A stretch of DNA of 13,237 nt from Acidobacteriota bacterium (GCA_027296665.1 JAPUIV010000254.1:1-13237); one strand, 5' to 3'. Positions 8,201-13,237 are shown, numbered from the stretch's first letter. The notes: generated from the letters alone by a model not told the origin. Program-made: numbers and translations.

Positions 8201-8708
8201 CGCGGTGGGATTCGACACCTACGTCAAGCTTCTGGAAAACGCCGTTCGGGAACTCCGAGGGGAAGAGATCGTCCCGGACGTCCGTCCGGAAATCAATCTC
8301 CGGCTCGATTACACCCTGCCGGAAGATTACATTCCCGAGATGCATCAACGCCTCTTCCTGTACAAGAAGATCTCCTCCGCGGGAGGGCCGGAGGAGCTGG
8401 AAGAGATCCGGAATGAGACGGAGGATGGATACGGCCGCTTGCCGCCCACGGGAGTCCTCCTGTTCGAAATGGCGGGCTTGCGGTTACAGGCCGCGAAGAT
8501 TCCCATACAGGCAATGGAGTGGTCCGGGGGGTTTCTCCGGATCCGGTTTGGGGAACTCGAATCCGGGATCCGGGAAAGAGTGATCGGGTCGATTTCGGAA
8601 CATCCGGAGTGGCGCCTGACCCCCGGCGGGTCGCTCCTGATCCCCGCCGCGGGGAAAGGAAATGATCGCATCATCCAGGCTCGAGCCGCCTTGATGGGTT
8701 TGATTTAG
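5253..8708 (+). CDS. mfd: Transcription-repair coupling factor Mfd
   Basis: 1151 residues, close to E. coli Mfd (1148). It removes RNA polymerase stalled at DNA lesions and recruits UvrA, acting in the cytoplasm. The N-terminal UvrB-like module includes GDLEKIILRVREWQ and RGEWSRRGGILDVHPA. The CarD-like RNA polymerase-interaction domain lies at about 488-550 (NGDLVVHAEHGIGRFLGLE to FVPIVRLDLLQRY). The translocase has Walker A GDVGFGKT at 643-650, a DEEQ box at 744-747 (IIDEEQRFGVKQKE), MTATPIPRTLQMSLAGIRDL, and motif VI QLRGRVGRSRQKAYAYLL near 912. The C-terminal TRCF domain (LDYTLPEDYIPEMHQRL onward) is intact. GTG 5253 lies 4 bases after the previous stop, with AGGTG at 5244-5247. A run of nine G at 6555-6563 encodes glycines in a linker. 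Confidence 0.98.
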   Translation: MTDPFLLPLAIPSLSSLVEAIQTEGRSPHLGGISGSAASLILFLIGRKTGRSMLILCPEDPVADRLAADLRSFQRMIPAPPGGGEEIVSFPTLGADPYQGLPPHPQVGWERVDFLLRVGSGNRRSERRGIYLCSGPSLLQPLVRPGDLEKIILRVREWQEISPDRFQETLDAAGYTRVDLVTQRGEWSRRGGILDVHPAASADPVRIEMYGDQVESIRTFDPCTQRSITRINSFEIPPFREFPLTRENLDRLIPVLERADRQSRESGVESRAEALRNRGYFMGVEALAGLVYAEKFSLFDWLDPKTMVVAVEPGELKEKVVKAWTGLESRVQEEEDPALPPPERLYQTPDEILPRLEGVRMTFEELADPEEKDPFRVLQRSHLPIPGRMPDLLKRIRESAREGWWQLLLLDTPGRISRIKEILGEENIPVGEVVGGGKGGIQIREGSLHNGFEFPEARLLVYNEEEIFGSVHRPAAASKGRATFHSDFRDLRNGDLVVHAEHGIGRFLGLEMLAGNGQGEGEFLVLEYRDGDRLFVPIVRLDLLQRYSGSGGSVPRLDRLGGKSWEKTRTKVKGAMREMAGELLKLYAARKADKGHAFAPDTPWQKELEDAFPFEETPDQERTIMEVKRDMEREEPMDRLLCGDVGFGKTEVALRSAFKAVMDGRQVAVLVPTTVLAFQHDRTFKERFAPFPVRVGMLSRFRSRQEQRETLAELETGKIDIIIGTHRLLSRDVRFLNLGLLIIDEEQRFGVKQKERIQAMRHDVDVLAMTATPIPRTLQMSLAGIRDLSVIETPPRDRLEIQTNVVPFREGVLTAAIRNELSRGGQIYFVHNRIESIASMADLIRRICPEARIGIAHGQMRENQLEKTMLSFVEGAFDILLSTTIIENGLDIPNVNTLIVNRADRFGLAQLYQLRGRVGRSRQKAYAYLLVPSYRVLSETARKRLRVLQDFTQLGSGFRIAAMDLEIRGAGNVLGGQQHGHIAAVGFDTYVKLLENAVRELRGEEIVPDVRPEINLRLDYTLPEDYIPEMHQRLFLYKKISSAGGPEELEEIRNETEDGYGRLPPTGVLLFEMAGLRLQAAKIPIQAMEWSGGFLRIRFGELESGIRERVIGSISEHPEWRLTPGGSLLIPAAGKGNDRIIQARAALMGLI
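6555..6563 (+). repeat. Nine-G homopolymer inside mfd
   Basis: A run of nine G falls within codons reading Val-Val-Gly-Gly-Gly-Lys-Gly-Gly, in the region before the CarD-like domain. A one-base slip would frameshift Mfd before its translocase motifs. The frame shown here is intact. Confidence 0.85.
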
Positions 8709-8743
8709 TGTGCCATCATGAGATGGCCGGGTAGGAGGTGATA

Positions 8744-9706
8744 GTGAGGATTGAAGGCGCCAGCAGAATGAACGGACCGTTTACTCCGGCTGCCCGCGTC
8801 TCGGTGATATTCACCTTACTGGCCGTTCTGACGGGTTGCGGCGGGTCGCGGAATGAGGGAAGGGCAGGCGATACCGAGACTCCGATAGCCCGGGTGGGGG
8901 AGAGAACCTTGAGCGGGCGGTCGTTCCAGGAATATCTGGTGGATGTCTTCGGTTCCGCGGACGAGGTTCGGGAAGGAGATGAGTTACTGAGCCGGATCCT
9001 GGACCAGTTCCTGGAAGAGCAGCTGTTTCTCGAGAAGGCAAGAAGATTGGACCTGGAAACGGACGAGGAAATGGCCCGGGAGTTTCTCCAGGCGATGTCG
9101 CCGCGGATCGACGATTCGGACGAAAAAGGCCGGGAGCGGTTCCTGGATAAAGTCCGCGCCTCCCAGCTGACCCGGAAATTGAAAAACCTGGTGATCGCCG
9201 AGAGGGTGAAGGTCACACCCGCAGAAGTTGAGGATTTTTACCAGAGGAATCCGGACCAGTTCCACCAGGCGACGGTGATTCAGTTGCGGCAAATTTTGAT
9301 CGACGATCGGGAAAAGGCAGAGGAGATCCATGCCGACTTGTTGAAGGATCCGGATCAATTCCAGGAATTGGCGGAGATCTATTCAGAAGCACCCGACAAG
9401 GGCTTGACCATGGCCGTCGAGGAGACAGATTTGCCCGAGGAGGTCCGGGCCGCTTTGGCCGGCGTTCAGGAAGGCGGCCTCAGCCCCCTGGTTCAAGATC
9501 CCCAGGGCTACCAAATATTTCAACTGGTACGGAGGCAGAGGGAAAAGGAACGGCCCCTGTCGGAAGTTCACAAGATGATCGAGGGCATCCTGTACCAGGA
9601 AAAGAGCGAGCGGGTCCTCAAGGCATACCTGCGGGAGCTTCGTAGCGAAATTCCGGCTGAAATTGTCACGGAAAACCTGAACTTCCGGTATATTGAGAGG
9701 CGATGA
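8744..9706 (+). CDS. Parvulin-type peptidyl-prolyl isomerase lipoprotein (PrsA/SurA-like)
   Basis: 320 residues from GTG 8744. Likely an envelope folding chaperone. A hydrophobic signal (about residues 18-29) ends in the lipobox LTGC with Cys32, followed by GGS, so it is probably lipid-anchored. A SurA-N-like helical region (ILDQFLEEQLFLEKARRL; VTPAEVEDFYQRNPDQF) precedes a PPIC-like domain at about 174-266 (VIQLRQILIDDREKAEEIHA, FQELAEIYSEAPDKG, GGLSPLVQDPQGYQIFQLV). The usual GG.LG.f core after the SEAP motif is replaced by KGLTMAVEE, so catalysis may be weak or lost. AGGAGG at 8733-8738 is 5 bases from GTG 8744, which favours it over GTG 8738 (overlapped by the site) and ATG 8768. It lies 35 bases after mfd and directly abuts the next parvulin gene. 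Confidence 0.83.
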   Translation: MRIEGASRMNGPFTPAARVSVIFTLLAVLTGCGGSRNEGRAGDTETPIARVGERTLSGRSFQEYLVDVFGSADEVREGDELLSRILDQFLEEQLFLEKARRLDLETDEEMAREFLQAMSPRIDDSDEKGRERFLDKVRASQLTRKLKNLVIAERVKVTPAEVEDFYQRNPDQFHQATVIQLRQILIDDREKAEEIHADLLKDPDQFQELAEIYSEAPDKGLTMAVEETDLPEEVRAALAGVQEGGLSPLVQDPQGYQIFQLVRRQREKERPLSEVHKMIEGILYQEKSERVLKAYLRELRSEIPAEIVTENLNFRYIERR

Positions 9707-10741
9707 ATGCGGGTGCGAAGGGCCGGTTTTTTATTCATTCTCACCGGAATCGGCCTGCTTTCCCTGTCTCTTCGCGCCGAGATCATCGAGGAAATCGTGG
9801 CGAAGATAAATGATCATGTGATCACCAAGACCGATATGGAGGAGCGGGAAGGACTTTTGATCCAGGATCTCTTCCAGCGGTTCGCCGGAGAGGAGCTGGA
9901 TGAAAAACTGAAGGAGGGAAGGGAGAATATCCTGAGGGATATGATTGCGGAAATTCTTCTCCTGGAAAGGGGAGAGGCGATCCTGGATATGGCCAAGGTT
10001 CGAAAAACCCTGCTGGATGAGTTCATGAATCGGCAGGGAATCAAGAATCGGGAGGAACTGGAGCGACTTTTGAAACAGGAAGAATTGACCATGGATGAGT
10101 TCCTAAAATCAATTGTCCGGGTCGCGGTCCCCCAGGAGATTCTGAATTTCGAAGTCCGGAATAAAATTCGGCTGGAAGACGGAAAAGCTCTGGCTTATTA
10201 CGAAGAGAATCAGGAAAAATACCAGATTCTGGAAACAGTGGAGTTTCGCGAACTCGTCCTTCTTGCCGGCGATGAAAACCGTTCGGCTGTTCAGGATCGA
10301 ATAGCCGGCTACCGGGAAGAGGTGTTGGGGGGCGCCGATTTTGAGGAACTCATCCGGGTCCATTCGGAGGCCCCTTCCCGCGCGAAAGGGGGACTCGTCG
10401 GCCCTTTCCAGCAAGCGGATCTGGTGGAGGAGATCGCCAACGCCTCCTTCTCCCTGGAGGATGGAGAATTGAGCGAGGTCCTGGAAATGGGACACGGATT
10501 CCATCTGCTCCGGATGGAACATCACATGGAATCCCGGATCGAGCCTTTCGAGGCGGTCCAGAATGATATCCGGACCAAGCTCCTGGACCAGGTCGTGGAT
10601 GATGAAATCCATGCCTACATCCTGGCCATCTGGCAAGAGAGTTATGTCTTCATTTATCCCCACTACCGGGATCATCTGGCCATCGAATTCCTGGACATTT
10701 CCGATTCGGCCGGCCGCACTCAAACCGCAGCCACCCCTTGA
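9707..10741 (+). CDS. surA: SurA-like periplasmic chaperone / peptidyl-prolyl isomerase
   Basis: 344 residues. SurA proteins escort unfolded outer-membrane proteins through the periplasm. A signal peptide (MRVRRAGFLFILTGIGLLSL, with cleavage likely after SLRA near residue 24) is followed by IIEEIVAKINDHVITKTDME, the classic start of the SurA N-terminal chaperone domain. A single PPIC domain spans about 170-275 (VEFRELVLLAG, FEELIRVHSEAPSRAKGGLV, GELSEVLEMGHGFHLLRME). Here the GG.vGpf core is kept, unlike in the preceding gene. A C-terminal helix follows (IRTKLLDQVVDDEIHAYI). Enterobacterial SurA has two PPIC domains and about 430 residues; one domain is common in other phyla. ATG 9707 begins right after the previous stop, with GAGAGG at 9695-9700. 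Its own stop lies within a promoter for the next gene. The symbol is used in the broad family sense. Confidence 0.87.
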   Translation: MRVRRAGFLFILTGIGLLSLSLRAEIIEEIVAKINDHVITKTDMEEREGLLIQDLFQRFAGEELDEKLKEGRENILRDMIAEILLLERGEAILDMAKVRKTLLDEFMNRQGIKNREELERLLKQEELTMDEFLKSIVRVAVPQEILNFEVRNKIRLEDGKALAYYEENQEKYQILETVEFRELVLLAGDENRSAVQDRIAGYREEVLGGADFEELIRVHSEAPSRAKGGLVGPFQQADLVEEIANASFSLEDGELSEVLEMGHGFHLLRMEHHMESRIEPFEAVQNDIRTKLLDQVVDDEIHAYILAIWQESYVFIYPHYRDHLAIEFLDISDSAGRTQTAATP

Positions 10742-10766
10742 TTTTTTTTGTTGATTGATCTAGAAT
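10738..10766 (+). promoter_or_regulatory. Sigma70-type promoter for the Hfq-like gene
   Basis: The -35 element TTGATT (10738-10743, four of six consensus bases) and the -10 element TAGAAT (10761-10766, five of six) are separated by exactly 17 bases. The -35 overlaps the surA stop codon, and the spacer contains most of a run of eight T. Transcription would start near A10773, giving a leader of about 89 bases before ATG 10862. This is a motif match only; no start site has been measured. Confidence 0.6.
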
Positions 10767-10770
10767 CAAT
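10754..10770. promoter_or_regulatory. Dyad over the -10 element, possible operator
   Basis: ATTGAT (10754-10759) and ATCAAT (10765-10770) are perfect inverted 6-mers around a 5-base centre that falls on the -10 box. An overlapping register, TTGATT (10751-10756) with AATCAA (10764-10769), is also symmetric. Such placement suits a repressor site, but short AT dyads also occur by chance. Confidence 0.35.
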
Positions 10771-10786
10771 GCAGTCGCTCACCTCG

Positions 10787-10808
10787 AAAAGCTGAGGAAA
10801 AGCTGAGG
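10787..10808. repeat. Two tandem copies of an 11-base repeat in the leader
   Basis: AAAAGCTGAGG occurs twice with no gap (10787-10797 and 10798-10808), inside the predicted 5' leader of the Hfq-like mRNA. CCTC at 10782-10785 can pair with GAGG of either copy, allowing two short alternative hairpins. Confidence 0.9.
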
Positions 10809-10861
10809 GAAGCCCGAAGAAGGGTCAAATCTCCCGAGAGTTTCAATTCCTGGACACGAAA

Positions 10862-11206
10862 ATGCCAAATCGAAAACTCATCCGGCCAAGCGGGTTCCCC
10901 CTGCCCAACCTGTCCAACCTGTCCGACAGAAGGGAAAGGAGCCCGAGTTTTCGATTCCCCACCCGCCGAAAGCAGGCTTCCGGCGATCAAACGAACGCCG
11001 AAAGCTTCTACTATCTCAAGCAGATGGGAAGCCGGACACCGATGATTGTCCGGCTTGCCAACGGCGAGGAGCTGTTCGGGGTGATCGAATGGTACGATCG
11101 AAACTCTGTCAAGGTAAACCGGGACGGCGCTCCGAACCTTCTGGTAATGAAACACGCCATCAAGTACATGTACAAGGCGGAAGAACGGTCCCGGTCCCGG
11201 TCGTAA
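10862..11206 (+). CDS. Hfq/Sm-like RNA-binding protein with N-terminal extension
   Basis: 114 residues. The Sm-like fold spans about 46-106. Sm1 corresponds to SRTPMIVRLANGEELFGVIEWYD (split across residues 57-79; Gly68 and Gly73 fit the conserved NG...G pattern). Sm2 corresponds to MKHAIKYMYK (96-105), where typical Hfq has YKHA. The usual QDPFLN start of Hfq is replaced by AESFYYLKQ, so the proximal RNA site may differ. Residues 1-45 form a basic, Pro/Ser-rich, probably disordered extension; the protein ends in an Arg-Ser repeat tail. By family logic it would be a ring-forming RNA chaperone acting on mRNAs or small RNAs; that is inference. ATG 10862 has only a weak ribosome site (GGA at 10852-10854), and no other in-frame start exists before the Sm domain. 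It has its own promoter and converges on suhB 20 bases downstream. Confidence 0.8.
   Translation: MPNRKLIRPSGFPLPNLSNLSDRRERSPSFRFPTRRKQASGDQTNAESFYYLKQMGSRTPMIVRLANGEELFGVIEWYDRNSVKVNRDGAPNLLVMKHAIKYMYKAEERSRSRS
11186..11203 (+). repeat. Hexanucleotide repeat encoding the Arg-Ser tail
   Basis: Three consecutive units CGGTCC, CGGTCC and CGGTCG immediately precede the TAA of the Hfq-like gene and encode Arg-Ser three times. The pattern suggests recent slippage expansion at the gene's end. Confidence 0.85.
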
Positions 11207-11226
11207 TCGGTTCCCGGCCCCCTCGA

Positions 11227-12054
11227 TCATCTTGTTTTTTTTGCATTTTCCAGTTCTCCGCGAAGCGGGTTCCTTTTCAGGATCGCCAGCATCCGCCGGT
11301 GGATCTCCGGGTTGGCTGCCAGGATTTCTCCGGTGTCAAGATGGGTGTTGGTTCCCCGGAGGTCGCTCACCTTCCCGCCTGCCTCCTGCACCAGAAGGGT
11401 TCCCGCGGCAATATCCCAGAGAGAAAGCCCTCTTTCCCAGAAGCCGTCCAGCCTGCCGCTGGCGATGTAGCAAAGGTTCAGGGCTGCCGAACCGTCGCGC
11501 CTGATTCCGGAACAGGCCCGGAACAGACCGGTGAAATCGAGCAGGAACTCATCCAGGCCGTCCGGGTTTCGGAAGGGGAAACCGGTCACCAGGAGAGCCT
11601 CCGGGAGATCGGTTCGGGTGGATGCCCGGATCGGTTTTCCGTTGAGCCGGGATCCCGCCCCGAGTTCGGCATCGAACATTTCCCCGCGGGTCGGATCATA
11701 AATAGCTCCCGCCAGGATCCGGCTTCCCTGAAGAATGGCCACCGAAACCGAAAAACAGGGATAGCCGTGAATAAAATTCGTGGTTCCGTCCAGCGGATCG
11801 ATCACCCAGAGGAGGCCATCCTGGTTCCCGATTTTCAGCGATTCTTCCGCGCAGATTGCGTCGCCGGGATGGCGTTTCCGGAGAAATTCGACAATGACTT
11901 TTTGGGACTCACGATCGGCATCAGTGACGTAATCCCGGCTCCCCTTGCGGACAATGGTGCGGGGGCCCTCCCTGAACTTATCGAGAAGGATCTCTCCGCC
12001 CAGCCTGGCCGCCCGGATCGCCGATTCCTTCCGGCTCCTGGCGCTTTTGTTCAT
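11227..12054 (-). CDS. suhB: Inositol monophosphatase family protein (SuhB-like)
   Basis: 275 residues. Mg2+-dependent phosphatase family acting on inositol phosphates and related sugar phosphates; E. coli SuhB also acts in ribosomal RNA antitermination. The metal-binding residues are all visible: Glu70 in AICAEES, Asp86 and Asp89 in WVIDPLDGTTNFIHG, and Asp214 in LSLWDIAAG. KGSRDYVTDADRESQ near 37-51 and VSVAILQG near 103-110 are also typical. The frame extends upstream inside xerC, but ATG 12054 has AGGGA 7 bases upstream and gives the normal family length (about 265). ATGA couples it to the xerC stop. The C-terminus (ENAKKTR) converges on the Hfq-like gene, with 20 bases between stops and no clear hairpin terminator. 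Exact substrate is unknown; other IMPase-family activities are possible. Confidence 0.92.
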   Translation of the reverse strand: MNKSARSRKESAIRAARLGGEILLDKFREGPRTIVRKGSRDYVTDADRESQKVIVEFLRKRHPGDAICAEESLKIGNQDGLLWVIDPLDGTTNFIHGYPCFSVSVAILQGSRILAGAIYDPTRGEMFDAELGAGSRLNGKPIRASTRTDLPEALLVTGFPFRNPDGLDEFLLDFTGLFRACSGIRRDGSAALNLCYIASGRLDGFWERGLSLWDIAAGTLLVQEAGGKVSDLRGTNTHLDTGEILAANPEIHRRMLAILKRNPLRGELENAKKTR

Positions 12055-12962
12055 TGATTTTCCCTGTCGTTTCTCGAGAGGGAGCGGGGATGGGATTTCC
12101 GGTGCACCTCCAGGAGGTGGGAAGTGCTCAGGGAAGTGTATCTCTGGGTGGTGGAAAGGGAGGCGTGTCCCAGCAGTTCCTGGATCGAGCGCAGATCGGC
12201 GCCCCGTTCCAGAAGGTGCGTGGCGAATGAATGGCGCAACCCGTGCGGGGAGATCGACCGGGACAGCGCGCAGTTCCTGATGTGGCGGTCGAGAATCCTC
12301 CGGACGCTCCGGTCGGAAAGCCGGCCTCCTCTTGCGTTCAGGAAGAGAACCCGGTCCGGCCACCGCCCCTGGCGGTCCCGGCAGTCCAGGTACTCCCGCA
12401 TGGCGATCTCCGCCTGCCGGCCGAAAGGCACGATCCTCTCCTTCTTCCCCTTTCCAAGGACCCGGATGAACCGCTGGCGGAAATCACAGTCATCGCGCGA
12501 CAATCGTACCAGTTCCCCCACCCGGATCCCGGTTGCGTAGAGCAGCTCCAGGACCGCGCCGTCTCGCTTGCCCAGGAGGGTGCGCCGATCCGGGGCGGCC
12601 AGAAGGAGGCTTACTTCCGTTTCGGTCAAGTGTTGCGGGATATGTTTGGGGAGTTTCGGCCCCGACAACGAATCAGCCGGGTTGATGGGAAGTCGTCCAG
12701 AACGGGCCAGATGGCGCAGGAACGATCGGATCGCCGAGAGTTTCCGGGCGACCGTGCTCTTGAGGTTTTTTTTATCGTAAAGGGTGGCCAGAAATTGCCT
12801 CAGAATCGCCGCGGTCAGAGTTTGGAGAGTGAGGCGGGGAACCCGCTCCTCCAGAAAAGACCGGAATTCGATCAGATTCGAATGGTAGGCCCGGCAGGTT
12901 TCCTCGGAATAACCCTTCTGGTAGCGGAGATGCCGGATAAAATGATCGATCTCCTTTTGCAT
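12051..12962 (-). CDS. xerC: Tyrosine recombinase XerC/XerD
   Basis: 303 residues from ATG 12962. Xer recombinases resolve chromosome dimers at the dif site. The SAM-like N-terminal domain (IDHFIRHLRYQKGYSEETCR, about residues 5-24) is followed by the catalytic domain with Arg147 (ATGIRVGEL), Lys171 (GKGKKER), His240 and Arg243 (HGLRHSFATH), His266 (LLGHASLSTTQRYT) and nucleophile Tyr275, so the active site is complete. Length matches Xer proteins (about 300) rather than longer phage integrases, and suhB is translationally coupled behind it. A TTG at 12971 would add three residues; neither start has a good ribosome site. XerC versus XerD cannot be decided from this sequence; a single-recombinase XerH/XerS-like system cannot be excluded. 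No dif-like site was recognised in the window. Confidence 0.9.
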   Translation of the reverse strand: MQKEIDHFIRHLRYQKGYSEETCRAYHSNLIEFRSFLEERVPRLTLQTLTAAILRQFLATLYDKKNLKSTVARKLSAIRSFLRHLARSGRLPINPADSLSGPKLPKHIPQHLTETEVSLLLAAPDRRTLLGKRDGAVLELLYATGIRVGELVRLSRDDCDFRQRFIRVLGKGKKERIVPFGRQAEIAMREYLDCRDRQGRWPDRVLFLNARGGRLSDRSVRRILDRHIRNCALSRSISPHGLRHSFATHLLERGADLRSIQELLGHASLSTTQRYTSLSTSHLLEVHRKSHPRSLSRNDRENQ

Positions 12963-12997
12963 CCCGTTCAAGGGTTAGCGCCCCATCTTAATCGGGA

Positions 12998-13014
12998 ACC
13001 GGGATCGTCCCGGT
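12998..13014. other. Small GC-rich hairpin upstream of xerC
   Basis: ACCGGGA and TCCCGGT form a perfect 7-base stem with a 3-base loop. No T run follows on either strand, so it is not a standard intrinsic terminator. Its right arm shares bases 13011-13014 with the larger inverted repeat next to it, so the two cannot form together. Confidence 0.6.
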
Positions 13015-13082
13015 GCGCGCGGTGGTCGCCCTTCGCTTCCTGGATCCTGAGCACATGGCGCGGACGACCAACGCGCGCACCG
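13011..13082. repeat. Large imperfect inverted repeat, intergenic
   Basis: The left arm CGGTGCGCGCGGTGGTCG (13011-13028) and right arm CGACCAACGCGCGCACCG (13065-13082) are complementary over 18 positions with one mismatch, around a 36-base centre. The right end lies 8 bases past the stop of the partial minus-strand gene; the left end lies about 50 bases before xerC. There is no T run after the stem and no tRNA-like T-arm or anticodon arm. It could be a REP/MITE-type repetitive element, a structured RNA or a processing hairpin. No transposase or target-site duplication is visible. Confidence 0.75.
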
Positions 13083-13090
13083 CTTAGGAG

Positions 13091-13237
13091 TCAGTTCAAC
13101 TTTTCGCTCTTCCAGTATCTCGTTCCGGCGATATCGGCCTGGAGCATGAGACCCCCTCCGGTCATCTGAAATATTGCCAGTCCGTTGATGAAGGTGGCCT
13201 CGGCGTTGGCCCCCTTTCTCCCGGCAACGGCATTGGC
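13091..13237 (-). CDS. C-terminal fragment, possible YSC84/SYLF lipid-binding protein
   Basis: The last 48 codons and stop of a minus-strand gene whose 5' part lies beyond the window. The frame is open from the window edge to TGA at 13093-13091. Visible segments include GANAEATFINGLAIFQMTGG and LMLQADIAGTRYWKSEKLN at the very end. The pattern 'Q.T..G..LQA...GT.YWK...LN' resembles, from memory, the tail of one branch of the bacterial YSC84/SYLF family, envelope proteins of poorly known role with a lipid-binding domain. That match is tentative. That the frame is coding is supported by a protein-like composition, a clean stop just before the intergenic repeat, and the same direction as xerC-suhB. 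It may be upstream of xerC in the same transcript, separated by 128 bases. Confidence 0.55.
   Translation of the reverse strand, partial: ANAVAGRKGANAEATFINGLAIFQMTGGGLMLQADIAGTRYWKSEKLN

Noticed and set aside
10742..10749. Run of eight T after surA as an intrinsic terminator
   Set aside because: No stable stem precedes it; the best local pairing in the surA end is a 3-base stem in a GGCCGGCC palindrome. It lies in the spacer of the predicted promoter instead.
11204..11241. Bidirectional terminator between the Hfq-like gene and suhB
   Set aside because: Only 20 bases separate the stops, and the CCGG-rich bases form no stem longer than 4. The T8 run is the lysine-coding end of suhB.
11089..12057. 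322-codon plus-strand open frame overlapping the Hfq-like gene and antisense to suhB
   Set aside because: The suhB metal-binding motifs on the other strand are unmistakable; the plus frame has a composition typical of an antisense shadow.
11227..12363. Longer suhB starting about 100 codons upstream inside xerC
   Set aside because: The extra N-terminus is antisense-like, Pro/Arg-rich and outside the normal family length. ATG 12054 has a ribosome site and an ATGA overlap.
12051..12962. Integron or phage integrase
   Set aside because: Length, full Xer-type motifs, coupling to suhB and the absence of cassettes, attachment sites or phage genes favour a chromosomal Xer recombinase.
13012..13081. 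Possible tRNA, because about 70 bases are closed by a terminal stem
   Set aside because: The stem continues for 18 bases rather than 7. There is no T-arm consensus, anticodon arm or D-arm on either strand.
12231..13169. 312-codon plus-strand open frame across xerC and the intergenic repeat
   Set aside because: It is antisense to all catalytic motifs of the recombinase and runs through the inverted repeat, with no recognisable domain.
1..13237. CRISPR array, toxin-antitoxin pair, retron, secondary-metabolite or defence cluster
   Set aside because: I looked for regularly spaced repeats, paired small genes, reverse transcriptase motifs and effector genes, and saw none. Every large reading frame is accounted for by housekeeping families.

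Overview
This window reads as one contig from a Gram-negative, outer-membrane bacterium with roughly 60% GC (judged by eye). A heptose-phosphate adenylyltransferase, a SurA-type periplasmic chaperone and a lipoprotein signal all point to an LPS-bearing envelope. Gene content and the divergent Hfq-like protein would fit a lineage such as Nitrospirota, Methylomirabilota, Acidobacteriota or a former deltaproteobacterial phylum. The sequence alone does not settle which.

Positions 1-2854 hold the end of an F1Fo ATP synthase operon in canonical order: atpA (last 46 codons only), atpG, atpD and atpC, all intact after atpA. The same strand continues with almost no gaps. First comes a periplasmic branched-chain-amino-acid-type binding protein (2863-4038). 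Next is an ALG5/DPG-synthase-like family 2 glycosyltransferase that appears to start at a CTG codon (4035-4772). It is followed by a stand-alone heptose-1-phosphate adenylyltransferase (4769-5248), the transcription-repair coupling factor Mfd (5253-8708), a parvulin-type lipoprotein (8744-9706) and a SurA-like chaperone (9707-10741). Neighbouring genes overlap by 4-8 bases or are separated by at most 35, so atpA to surA could be one long readthrough unit or several coupled sub-operons.

A good sigma70-type promoter overlaps the surA stop codon. It would drive a separate unit encoding an Hfq/Sm-like RNA-binding protein with an unusual 45-residue basic N-terminal extension (10862-11206). Converging on it from the minus strand is a translationally coupled pair, xerC (tyrosine recombinase, 12962-12051) then suhB (inositol monophosphatase family, 12054-11227). 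Upstream of xerC is a GC-rich intergenic stretch with a large imperfect inverted repeat (13011-13082). The window ends inside the 3' end of another minus-strand gene (13237-13091) whose C-terminus resembles the YSC84/SYLF lipid-binding family.

Most of this is ordinary chromosomal housekeeping. I see no phage, transposase, CRISPR array, tRNA or rRNA, and no stretch over 300 bases lacks a gene. I do not find a convincing new multi-gene system. The items most worth a second look are the apparent CTG start, a strong excess of GATC tetranucleotides, the intergenic inverted repeat, and the divergent Hfq-like gene with its promoter, dyad and repeats.
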